Source of the DNA: Litomosoides sigmodontis
Lineage: Eukaryota > Nematoda > Chromadorea > Rhabditida > Onchocercidae
Direction of reading: 5' to 3'
Assembly: GCA_963070105.1 (NCBI GenBank)
Contig: OY718804.1
Span: 186,001 to 250,000, forward strand
Length of the DNA stretch: 64,000 nucleotides
The notes beneath the pieces were generated by a model that saw only the letters and a list, made by a program, of their open reading frames with translations, was not told where the DNA came from and did not search any database. Below, one piece after another: positions 16,501 through 29,300 of the stretch (the first letter of the stretch is position 1; the number at the start of each line of letters is the position of its first letter). The translations under genes were made by a program, and so were the position numbers.

Positions 16501-19500
16501 GGGAGTATTTAGAGTGGAGTAAAGCAAATGTTATAGGGTCATGAAAGCTGAACATAACTTGGCTGAAGTGGCGCTAACCTGTTCAGTGCTCACTTTCATG
16601 CAAATAAATGACCCGCTCGCTCTCAGTAATCGTTTTCGATAATATTTTAGTAGCGGTAAGATGCTCGTTAACGTGACCGTTCTGGATGCGAACGATAATG
16701 CCCCGGAGTTTAGCCAAAGCGAGTACAGTGCCTTTATTCCATGGAACGTGTCAATGGATTACGTGGTTGCGACGGCTTGTGCTACAGATCCTGACCTCGG
16801 AGAAAATGCTCGAGTTGCTTACTCCATCGCAAAGGTCGATCAGCAATTCATTTTTCACAAGTCAATTCACTTTTTATTCAATAATTTTAACGATGAACCA
16901 ATTAGCTGTAAATTTGTAGAGCAGTGCTGATCTGAAGCTTCCATTTCAAATTGATGGTGAAAGTGGCGTAGTGCGAGTGAGCGATCCGAAACTGCTCGTT
17001 CCTGGTTCAGTTTATGAACTGCTAATTGTGGCCAGTGATCATGGACAACCTCAACCTCTTGACTCTACAACTTTTCTAACTATTACAGTGCAGAAGAGTA
17101 ATCAACTAAAGCTTGCTTTTGACATCTTCTGGCTTACTGATAGCAATAAACCGGAAATTTACGAAAATGTTACAATAGGGCACGTTATCGCTCGGATCGC
17201 TGTAGAAAATGCGCCACAGAAAAGGTCCATTCAGCAGTACTTTGTTTAACCACTTTGGTTTGGAAAAACTGAAGAGATAAACGGAAGGCACTTATTTGTT
17301 AAATGAGAATCTTCCTGAGAACGAAATATTTATTTGGAATAATTTTTAACGGGTTAATTTCAAACATACAGTCAGTTATCGGTAAGTGGATGCGATGCGC
17401 TATGTGTCAAGGAAACCGATTCGTCGAGTGTTTACTTGGTGCTTGTCTGCGGATCCTTTGATCGCGAACAAAAGTCCGAATACAATTTATTTTTTACCAT
17501 GAGGTCCGGTGAAAAGCAATTGCTAGGGGTCCCTGTGTTTTTTGAGGTGAATTTCCGGTGTTTTTTTTTTGCAGAAGTAGTAAATTACAAACCTAATTAA
17601 ATGATAAAGTGTACGCAATTTTACAGATTTGACTGACTTCTTTCAAACAATTTTCAGGTGCTTGACACTAACGATAATGCACCAAAATTTGAAACATCGT
17701 TATTCCGTTTAACGTTCAACCGATCTCTAGCGAACCATAAATTAGTTCGAATTCAAGCATTAGATCTGGATAGCGGTGAAAATGGTCGGATACAGTACAC
17801 TCTTTCGGGTACAAACCTATTCGAAATTGAATCTGACACTGGTATCCTGAATGTCCGCGAAACTGTTCGTTCTCCTCTTTCTAGCTTAAAGTTTTCAAAC
17901 AGTTTAATCTTCTAACAATTTGCAATTCACTTCTGCATTAACCGAAGAGCTCATAAAATTCAATGTTCCAGTTTGACTGTTCACTTGAAGAGTATCGTTT
18001 TCGCGTTCGCGCCGAAGATTCCGGCACTCCACCGCAATCCTCAACAGTTGATGTTATTGCTCAAATTGTTGATAGCAATGATGGACCTCCTCTTTTCACA
18101 AAACCGTTGTACGATGTGACCGTCAAGGAGGATACGGAACCGGGCACTTGCTTTCTCAAGGTCAGATATCGTTTTCCACAATGAAAATTAGATTGGTTTG
18201 CTGCCACTTAAAATTTGAATAAGTGAAGGACGTTCGACATCGATGGGATGGATGTAGGGTGGTATGAAAGGGATAGTTTAGTGATAAATTAATTGGAAAT
18301 CGAATGGTTGATAATGGATGCAACTTGCAACGCAATTTCATGTCGGTTCTTTCTTGCTGCGCAATATTCCAGTAAAGCGTGAAGCGTGAAGCGTGAAGAT
18401 GCAAGTGCGTCTTCGCACTTGAACGTTGTGGAATGTAGCGAAATGCATCCTCACACATGAAAACATCTGTGCTAGAGGCGGATGGCAAAGATCTAATTCT
18501 AATTCATCTGGTACTTTAAGTCGTAGCGCAGGTTGCTGGCACGCAATTCGACAAGCTTGAACTATTTGCTTCTCTGAAATAATCCCATAATTCCCGCACC
18601 TTTGTCGCCCTTCATTTTCTGGCTCTCTAAGCAATGTCACTTCTTTCAATGATCCCCAAGGGGATGTTTGGAGAAGGAGAAAGCAAAATAGATAGGAAGC
18701 GAAGGACATCAGGAACAGATGATACTTGGGAGACTGGAGAATATTGTTAAGGTCATTGTCCTCCTAAACGGCGATTCACACTTCCCTTACTTTCTACCAC
18801 TACCTCATCCTTATAATTGCCCTTAATATGCTCCGTACGGCAATGGAATTATGTTCCCTTCACCACATTGAAGTCTCAAGTTTTATGTCAGCATTACGAA
18901 GTTTCGACAACATTCGTAAAGTTCCACTTATTCACATTATTGGCCATGCGGGCTTACGCAATATTCAAATAAGCTCCAGTGGCATAGTCATTACGTAAAT
19001 ACTTTGTCCTTCGGACGGTAGCTACTTCAACTTCAACATCGTGATGACTTCATCCACACAGAAGTGGGGAGTATCGAAAGTGTCAAAATAATTCCAATTG
19101 TAATGATGATTGCAATTAGGCTGAAACGGCGAGAAACAGCAATTTGCATTTCAGATTTCATCTAAAATGCAAATTACGAATTGCTAAAGTGAATTGGAAA
19201 TTTTCATTTTGGAAAAGGAAGAAGTTTACAATAGGTCCATGACCTATTATTAATTCAATGAGAATAGATTTCTGTTGCGCTGCTAATAAACTTCCGCTTC
19301 AATGCACTTTAGCGTAGTTAATAGGAAATTTGATTTCAAATAATTAGGGCCTCAAATATAATTCCAGCTTAAGCGTAAGCGTCATGATACCAAGCTAGAA
19401 ATTATAATTAGCATTGCTTCCCATAGTGCCAAGTGGGGATGGTATTTGGAAATCGCCCGGAATCTACAAGGAAAACGCAACTTATCAAGCAAGGTTAAAT

Positions 19501-20323
19501 CGGTTTTTCAAAATATCACAAATCTTCGCATATTCTTCCCATCCCACTCGATTCGATTCAATTCGATTCGATTCGGTTCGATTCGATTCGATTCGATTCG
19601 GTTCGATCCGATTCGATTCGATTTTCTCTGTGAGTGTGAAAGTGATTGGAATTCTTAGTTAACGTCAATTGATGATGATAGCTTAGAACCCAACCCAAGA
19701 ATCACTGCAATGAGATGCGATTTTTACGGACAACGCAGTTAGTTAGCAAGAATCATTCTCAGTTCCTGAACCTTTACCTTTCTAATTCGCCTTGAAATTC
19801 TGCTTAGGCGAGAACTACGATGATACGTTCCGCTTCGTGAGAATTCTAGTTGACGTACCTGAACCACTCGCCGCTTCATCCAATAAGTTTAACATATCTT
19901 CCCCCCTTTTCGACTGTCGTAGCGGTGCTTCCAACTTTAGCTGAAAGTTTGTCAGCAGCCTAATTTTTAGCAATGCGAATAACTACGACAGCGAAACTAA
20001 TACTTCGGGCTTCAAAATTTAAAACCTCTTTCAAGTTCTCAGGTGACAAGATAATGGCAACTTGAAGGTGCTCCCGTAATCTGTGATGATTTTTTAGGCT
20101 TTCCTCTTCAAATATTAATTTAGGAATTATGTCTTTCTTTTTAAAACTTGCAATAAATATTGAAGAGTATATGAGGAAAATTGGGTTTCATTGACAAAAG
20201 CACATCATCATTTGTTAGCAGGTTCTACATTAGATGTGGAGAGAAAATCATAGATGATCAGGCGATCGCACCGGATCAAGTGACTTCTATCTGAGGTCTT
20301 CTTTAAAGAAAGACAGTAATCTA

Positions 20324-20376
<53 letters not shown>

Positions 20377-23300
20377 GTGTGTGTGCGTGTGTGTGTGTTA
20401 TGAAATATGGAAAGGACTATGGCGCAAGCGTTAACAGTTCAGATAGAGTAGTAGCTCCCTTTCTTCTAAGCGGTAATGGTCTTATTTTATTATTGTCGTT
20501 ACTATTTACGATGAGACACTAATGGGTCGTCCTTGGGAAAGGGAAGCAACGCTCCGTCAACACCGCCGTCACCGTCAAATAATTTGACGGAGGAGCCCTA
20601 CCACTCATCCCTGGTGGTCAATCTTCCATCTGAGGGAGGGAACTGGGGTTTGGGATCGGATGTTCCGTCTGTGCACGATATCTCTCATGGTAATGCCTTG
20701 CGAATAGATTAGTAACAGGCCATCCTGCGTTGCACATCAGCTTCAATTCTACTCTTCTAGCTTTATGGGGAACTCAGAGGGAAGGGCAAGATCGTTTTTC
20801 TAGGAATCGACCGACTGACGTTGTGCTCAGAAAACAAATTGCTTCAAATGACTTGCTAACTTGTGAAGACTTGTTACTTGTTAACTTGTAATAACTGAAG
20901 TAGTCAATTCTAAATTTTCTCTGCTAAAAAGTTTTCCAATTCAAAATTTCGAAATTCATTGAAAATTTTACATCAGCAACTGCTGCAGTAATCGTTTTTC
21001 GGTGCTTTCTGGCATCAATGTGAGTAACTGTTGCCAGTGCTTTATCACGCTCCTGTAGAAACGTTTTTTCTTCCGCATCATCCGTAAACAAATTAAAATC
21101 GAATCCTAAACCTTCAAATCTTCACTGAAAAATTCGGTAAAACTTGAAACAAAACAAAGTGCTAAATTTTGCAATAATTCGGTCTTGTTTACATTTCCGA
21201 AATGTTGCTGAAAAACCTTTCTGTCGATCTTGTACAGGGTTGATAATTAGCGCCGATAAGAGCCGCAACTCGTCATCTGGCAGTGGGTCGTCTGCTGACT
21301 TCGTTTCTACACCACCACTTTTCACCTGAAGTTCGACGATCGGAGGTACCGAAATATTCCACCTCATCAGTTATATTCCTTATATCATCAAGCATGAAAG
21401 GGCTGCTGTATGTATCTATGTTGGTGCCAGGCTTTCTATCGATGAAAATTTGCGCGTCACTCTAAGTGGAAGTTTGACAGAAGGAACCTGCGGGCTTTCT
21501 GGCGATGCATACATGTTGGTGCCCAACGTCGTACCTCTGTCATTCGCATTCAATTCGACGTTCCCCTGCAATCACTGATAGTCAGGACAGCACAGAGTGT
21601 GATTTTCTCTTTGGAGCATTTCTTCCTGATAACGGACTGTAGGGCAGTCCAGGCCGATGAAGCCTTCGTAAGAGCCGTAATGCTTCTCTCCTCATGAATC
21701 CCAGATATGTTACTTTGGAGAGGCACGGCTTGTACGCAGTCGCGCTGTCGTCAGGAGGGAACGATTCTGAGCGTACTTCTCCTTCACTCTCGAAATACCG
21801 TATCTTTCCGGGAGCACTTCCATTGTAAAGTAATTGATAATTTGGTTCGGGGAAGAGAACAAATCGACCTTCCTCTGTCTGCTTATTTTCACGTACAAAT
21901 AGTGACACATTCACTCGTGAATCCTCAAAATGGACAAGTTTAACTCACTCCGTTTTAACCTCAAAGCTTTTTTTGCACTTTTAAGCAACCTTTTCCATGA
22001 CTTCCTTTTCCTATTCTTACTACTAATAATTTCAACTCAGAGTCGTAGGCCGTAACGGCGCGCGCAATTTCAATTTATTGCCGCCAGCACGAATGCATGA
22101 AGACTAAATTTTTCGTTTAACCTGAAAAAAGTTCAACAAACAGCTTCGAATCATTGCTTGCTCCCAGAGAGGAATGTCGTAATACATCGCAACAACCTTA
22201 AATTATGAAATAACTTAGTAACACGTTTCATTGAGTTAAGTGTAATATAATTGTCAGAGCTAGAGAGGTCGACTTTTTAAATTGCAGGCCAGACGTACCA
22301 CTGCAAACCTTAATCATACCTGAAGAAAAAGGAAGACAATAAGAATCAATTTTAGTATTGAAAAATAAAAATAACCATTCGATGAGCTACGTCCAGGAGT
22401 TGACTCAACTTGTTATCTTCAGGTAGAATTTTGCGGATGTAGTCCAAGTGATTAAGCGTAATGAAGACGATGTTCTCAGGTCCATTGCAAAGTTGGAGTT
22501 GATATTTATAAGTCATCGTCATTAATGCGTACAGCTTGTCCATACTAGAACGAATGCCTAGGGTAGTCATATCAAGGAACACATTGATCGATGAAGTGAT
22601 TATTATTAAGCTAACTTTGATTGACATAACATAGCAAGGGAAGTGGAAGCACCAAGAAGAAGCACACACCTCGTTTCGTTGAGACGCATAATACTGCAGT
22701 GGACAAGCTTCTCGAAAAAACCCCGTAGGAATTGTCTGTTGCAAATGTATTGTGGCTTGAATAATTCCTTCAGGAATTTGGTATTAAAAAAAATATGCAA
22801 AATATCCCGTAGTACTTGCATCGTCTTCTTCTCGTCCGTCTTTTGCGCCTGGAAAGTGCCTGGATACTTGCACATTCAAAATTTTCATTCTTTAGCTTAA
22901 TCTCATTTTAATGGCATTTTATTTTTTTAACATTTTGGGACAAATATCTGTTTTCCTTTCCTTCCAACTTCCCTCCTACCCACTTTGCACCTTCCCTTCC
23001 CGCGACATCTCATATTTGCAAGAAATTGCTAAGCCTGAGCGAAGGAAACGAATACCTTGAGGCGCTGCTGCAAAATATAGACCATTTCGCTGCCCATGTT
23101 GAGGAGTAGCAGAGGCATGCATTTCAGTGACATCTTTTCTAACTGGCTGGAGCGCGCAAGGCTTCTGCTTCGCAATCACTCGTCCGTTCTCAGAGCAACT
23201 GAGAAGGGAAAAGGGGCAGCGTTTCCATGGCGATAAAGGGAACAGTTTAAATTATTGAATGAAGTAAGACTGAAGAAAGCCATCTTAGAAACTCATTCAT

Positions 23301-26300
23301 TCCATTTCAAACCTCAATGTTTAGGTTACGGCGAACAACAGTTGTGGCAATGAAAATAACGTAAGTTACAGTTTGTCAAGCACCAACGCAGCAGCGAAGG
23401 GACCTTTCCGGATTAACACCCGTTCCGGAAGACTTTGTCTCAATTCCCCTTTGGACTATGAGCAGTGCACCACTTATCAACTTCACGTTTATGCCCATCA
23501 CATAAGTTGGTCCTTTCAAATTCTCAAATTGCAGTGCACCGGTAACGTATAGCTCACGTTTGTAGTTGTTGAAGAACTCGGCGTAGCGACAACGAGTAGT
23601 GCGTAATGCGTACAGAAGTCGTCCTATTAGCAAAGTGAAGTGCTTGTTGGGCACGCAGTGCGTAAAGATCGCACCCCTCATCTGATTTCATTCAGCAGTT
23701 ATCGATGTTTAGACAAAAGTTCAAATTCATATGCCAGATATAACTTTCCTCGTATTCCTTGATGCGCACACACACGCACATAGAATTGTGTAGGAAGCGA
23801 GCCTCAGATTAGCTTCGACATTGGCTGCCGTCTTTCAGATGGTCAATCCAGTCGAGCAGTGGTAAACGTTCACGTGGAGGATGTGAACGATAATGCACCA
23901 GTGTTTCATCCTCAGCAGTATAACGTGTCGGTGCGAGAAGACGTAGAAATTGGTAGTCTGCTCACACTGCTTTCAGCAGACGATGCCGATAGCGGGCCTT
24001 ACGGAGAGGTGTGCAACTTGACATTATTAGGCGAATATTTGTTGCATCTAAGATTTCTCTGCGCTTGCTAAGAGAGTAAGCCTTATTTTTTAGGCTTCAG
24101 TCATGAGCGTACAGTTGTGATAGACGAAAAATTCAACTGAATAACCAAAAGAAATTCAGGCTAATTAGCGCTCGTTCATCTTACCGTAGTTGTCCACCTA
24201 CCCTTACCACGTAGTGTGCTCACTAAGCGAGAAACTTTGACTTACATTACTTTATAAGGTGCGCTATCGGTTTGCAACTGAAGAATCAAACGTCTTCCGG
24301 TTGGATGCGAAGTCAGGTTGTTTGTTCGTAGAACAGAAATTGTCAAAAGAGCATTATTATTTGAGAGTGGAAGCTGTTGATGGCGGCAAATTGGCTAGCG
24401 AGAACCAGGCAAGCACTTGACAGTTTTCGTAATATTTCCGGCAAGAGCAGTAGTGATTTAATAATCACAATTTATCAATCAGTAACTTACAAAGAAATGC
24501 CCACGTTCTTTCTTTCTTTTCCTAAGTCAATTTAACGAATTTCTCAATTTTAGGCTGCCGTCTATATCACTGCTATCAGTAATTCCACATCAACTCCTCA
24601 ATTTACGAGTAAATTCTACCAAGTTAGCGTTTTGGAACGAACTCTTCCAGGCGTTGTGATCGGAGAAGTAAGTGTTGTTTGCTATGGCTAGCGCTTCTCG
24701 GCATCCTTTTAGTAAGTTCTCTGTTATTCTCGAGCTCAACTTCCATTGATGGTTTCAGGTGAAAGCAGAAGGACCGTCCTCTGTGAATTACAGCATTTAT
24801 TCCGGCGATTCAGATCATTTCTTCGCAATTAATGACAAAAACGGTCAAATCAGTGTTGCTCAATATTTGGACGCTGACAAATGGGAGCATTTATTGCTTA
24901 ATGTAGAAGTAATGATTAGCTCTGTTCAAGTGGAATTAGTAGGATAGGATTCACGTGAGAAGGAGGGATGCTCTGTTTTGCAGGCACGAGTGGATGGTGG
25001 TGGATGGAATTACACACAAGTGCTTGTGAAGTTGACCGATGCCAATGACAATGCTCCGACCTTCGAGGTGGACAAAGTGGAATCATACATTTACGAAAAT
25101 CATCCCACACGTCAGCCCTTCTTTGCTGTTCAAGCTTTTGACAAAGATCGCGGAAAGGTAGGTTATCCATCCATCATTGCTCTTTGGGGATAACACATTC
25201 ATTCTTACACCTTTTCTCCTTTGTAGTATTTGGTGAGTAATCAAGGAGTAATTCAGAACGGTGAGGTGATTTACGCTGTGTTACAAAGTGAACCGCCATC
25301 TCCAGTTACGGTTAGCCCGTTAAGCGGTGAGTTAACGCTAACTGCCAAGTTGGACTTCGAAGCGATCAGTAAGTATTATTTAGTGATACAAGCACAGGAT
25401 CAAGGGATACCGCCACTTTCTTCCAACATTTCTGTGGTGCTCAATGTCCTCGATGTCAACGATAACAGACCTGAATTCGAGGAAGAAATGTATTCAGTTG
25501 AAGTAAGTTAACTGTTTATTTTACTCACCTGAAGATTGTGAAATAACTTTTGACAAAATCCGGGGTGTCCTGCAAATGCCACATGTATCAAAGAAAATAC
25601 GTGGAAAATTCAGGTACCGGAAGATGCGCAACTTATGACGGACATTCTAACAGTTCAAGCAAAAGATTTGGATAGGGAAGAGAATGGCAGAATTTCTTAT
25701 CGACTAAATGAAGAAAATAGCGATTTTGGAATCCATCCTGTAGTCGGAAACATCTTTGTGAACAGAACACTTGATCGTGAAGCGATTGCCGAATATCGCT
25801 TACTTGTGATTGCCACGGATCACGGAAAGGTCGAGCTTCCCTTATTTAACAGGGCAAACTTAGCTGGGAAAATGTTAACGAGCCTGTTAACTCATTCATT
25901 CTCTGAAGGCATCTGTTTACGGTGTGAGAAGAAATTACTGGTGAAAATACCAAAGCATTCCAAAAAATCTTTGCTCAATCAATGAAGTAGGTAGGAAACG
26001 AAGAAGCACTCACGTAACTGCGACATGTTTCCAGCCTGAACTCTCATCGCAAGCGACCATTCATATCAAAATTTTGGATATAAATGACAATTCACCGTCA
26101 TGTCCCACTGCCAATTCTTTCACGCTAACTGATGACGTCGGTGCTGGTGGGGTGTTCGAGAAAGTGATTGCAACGGATCCTGACGAGGGTTTGAATGGCA
26201 GTTTATTGTATCGTTTGCACGTCGAGGATGTGAATTTCGCTATTGAAAAGAGCGGTGCGTACGATTTAGTCGTACTGTGACTTTCTAGCAAACGGAGCAA

Positions 26301-29300
26301 TCAATTCAGATTTCATTTTGAGAACGAAATCTAAATGCACAAGGATTCCCCCAACAGTTGAGAGTTCAAAATGTCCCTTTGTATCTATGAATTGTTGTTG
26401 TAGGAGAATTATTCTTGAAGCGGAAACTCTTGGAAAAGGACTACAGAAAAGAAGTTCGTCTGTCAGTTGTCGTTCTTGATCGAAATGGTGACGTGCAAGC
26501 TCGGTCAACTATCTGTCCAATTCGTATAACCGTCGGAAAAGTCCATTCTAAAGTGAAATTTCTGGAACCGGTGGATCGCATCATAAAGTAAACTGAATGC
26601 ATGTAGATTGCTTTAAAAATACGCGAAGATTACTTTAAAAAGCATGCTTCGAAATCCCTTCAAGAATGCGTCTAACAAGTGATAATTCCTTATCGCTGTC
26701 ACCAAGCAACTAACGCCGAGAGCATTCCTAATAGCGCACTTTACAGCTGTAGCACTTTGTCACTTTAATAATGGGAACAAAACTGTTTAAAACAAAAAAC
26801 ATCGACTACAATCTAATTTGAAAACCTGTGCAGTTTATAACTTATGAACTTTTAGCATCGGCGAGAAATGCACGTCGGGTTGCTTGCTAAAGATATTGAA
26901 TGCAACGGATGTCGCTAGATGGGAAATTGAAATGAGCGGTACGAATTTCAACTGTCGTACTTTACCGAAATTTTCGCTTTAATATTTGTGGATGAGTTAT
27001 CTGTCATTTTGTGGAAGAAGTTTTTATGGATTAAATCCGTAGGATTTGCTTCCAGATATCTCAAGTAATTTTGAGATTTTTAACAACACTCTTCGTACTT
27101 CCGCATACTTCGACGCAGCCACAATGAGAGACAGGCGAACACTCTCCGTAATTGCTTTTGATAATGACGGACGCCAAAAACAAATTACGTTTACTATTTG
27201 TACATCGACTTTGCTTCCATCACACCTGGACGATAAGGCGAATGTGATAAGGTAGGTGAGCATATGTTTTTCCAGCTATCCATCTATCAAAAGATCTTTC
27301 TACATGAGCCCGCAACAGTTTGTTAAAGATATTGAAAACGGAATATAATAGTTGAAGCCTTCCAAACCGGCTCTTTTACAGGATACCAAAAACTGCTCCG
27401 GTTGGTTCAAAACTGGCAACACTGAGTAATGAACAGAATAGCGGGATGTTTTGGTATTTGAAGAATGAGGTGAATTTTAACTGCAGAAGTTTGTCTGAGC
27501 AGCGCTTCGAACGAAATTATTTTGCAAGGAAAGATTGAGTATTGGCGAGGTGAGAAGGAAGTCGTTGACTGTTTCAGACGGATGCATTCTACCTGGATAG
27601 TGTCACGTCTGCATTATTTCTGACGACCAATATTCGTTGGGTTCGCGACAAGAGTTACCTTCTCAGCGTGCAGAAGTGGAATTCACAAGATAATTATGAA
27701 GTCGAACAACGAAATGTGTATATCGAAGTGGAACCAGCAAATATCCACTGGCCTCAGTTTTCTGATTGTCCACGATTTTTCACGGTCAAAGAGAATGTGC
27801 CGACAGGTAATCCATCTAGAAAACATCCATTAACCACGAAACCTAGGAACACAATTTAGGGCGACACTTAAAAAACAGATAACTTTCACTTTTCCCGCCA
27901 CAACGACACGCAATGTTCAGGTTGCATTGAAGTTTAGGTTCGATAATCGGGAAGGTATCTGCTGAAGATGATGAGGAAGATCCTGAGGGACAATTGAGTT
28001 ACTCAATAGTTGAAGGCTCTGTGGGCTTGTTTTCCATTGATCCAGACACTGCTGAAATACTACTGATTCGACCGCTGCGTTGGGAACAGGTCAGTGAGCT
28101 TTTATTCGGACAGTTTTGCCTGCAGTTGAATTCACACAATTCGAATAAATTAAAATGAAGTGATTATATACGCGGAAAGGATCAATAAAAGTGAATGCTT
28201 AAAAATATTCACGAAAGTAGGTGGTTATCCAGAGAGAGGTTCCAGAAGACTTATTCTGATCGATTCCGTTGCAGGATTTGTCGTTGTTTCTCGTGGTAGA
28301 AGTGGAGGATAATTATCTGGATGTGATAAAACGTTCGCGTTGTGTTGTTTTCATTGATGTCGAAGACACCAACGATAATGAGCCGCAATTTTTAAGGTTT
28401 TTATTTTCCTTCTGCCATTGGTACTTGAATTATTTTTGCAAAATCGGTCCTTAGGAATGGACTTCTGCTTGTTTCATTTCATGATCTGCGAACTGTGCAA
28501 TTTTCATCGCTCATTCAAGTGCTGTCTCATAGATCGCGATTGCAAATGAAATCCTTATGTGCAAAATTTCGTTGCTTTAGTTCACAGAAGGTAACGATAG
28601 ATGATGATTTTGTTGACGGTGACGTCATCCATCATGCTGTTGCTGTGGACGGTGATGCTGGCGCTAATGCCAAAATCACTTATGGGCTTATCGAGGGCAA
28701 TGAAGATAACGCGTTCATTATGGACCCAAACACCGGTGATGAATTACTTCACATCAGGGGAAGAGGGATGTCACGGCCATATCGTATACGAGTTTCATCT
28801 TTTCACTACGCTACTATTATTTTGCTCTTTAAGTAAAGTTATAACGAATGTACTACAGGTGCCTTGGCTCTCAGATATCGCTTCAGTGGTGAACGGAGCA
28901 TTCGCATTCGGGCCAGTGACAGCGGCTTGCCACCGAAGTACGTGGAAAAAAACGTCACCGTCAAGTTTCATTCAGGTCATCATCGACTATGGAGATTTTT
29001 TCCACAGCGGCAATATTTCATTAGGATGAATAGCAGTGCCGCTCCAGGAACGGTTGTATTTGACTTTTTGGCAAGAGGTAAGTGCTAGTCACACAACCAC
29101 AACGTTTGGATTGGCGGATAATTTGTGATGGGTGCAATCTCTCACACTTATTAAATACTACTCACTTTTTTGTTATCTCTCGGCGTGAGACAAGAAGCTA
29201 TTGCCGCTTATGTTTCCGACACCACTAATGCCAATCAATACGCAGGGGGTGAATGGCCGCAAATGAAGTTGTTTCCTTATTTTACTTCGGAGAATGATGT

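Larger units (their letters stand above)
18161..23324 (+). other. 5.2 kb cadherin intron hosting a nested gene
   Basis: This is by far the largest intron of the cadherin gene (donor after FLK, acceptor before VTANNSCG). Phase 0 is kept on both sides, so no coding exon on the plus strand is missing. It contains the ATTCG and GT microsatellites and the whole OSCP1 gene on the minus strand. The 2.7 kb from 18161 to 20923 has no other gene that I can support. Confidence 0.8.

Noticed and set aside
22643..22900. 85-residue plus-strand ORF
   Set aside because: It is the antisense shadow of OSCP1 exon 2.
23376..23681. 101-residue minus-strand ORF
   Set aside because: It is the antisense shadow of a cadherin exon on the plus strand (23325-23505), which reads FRINTRSGRLCLN and SPLDYEQCTTYQLHVYAHH.
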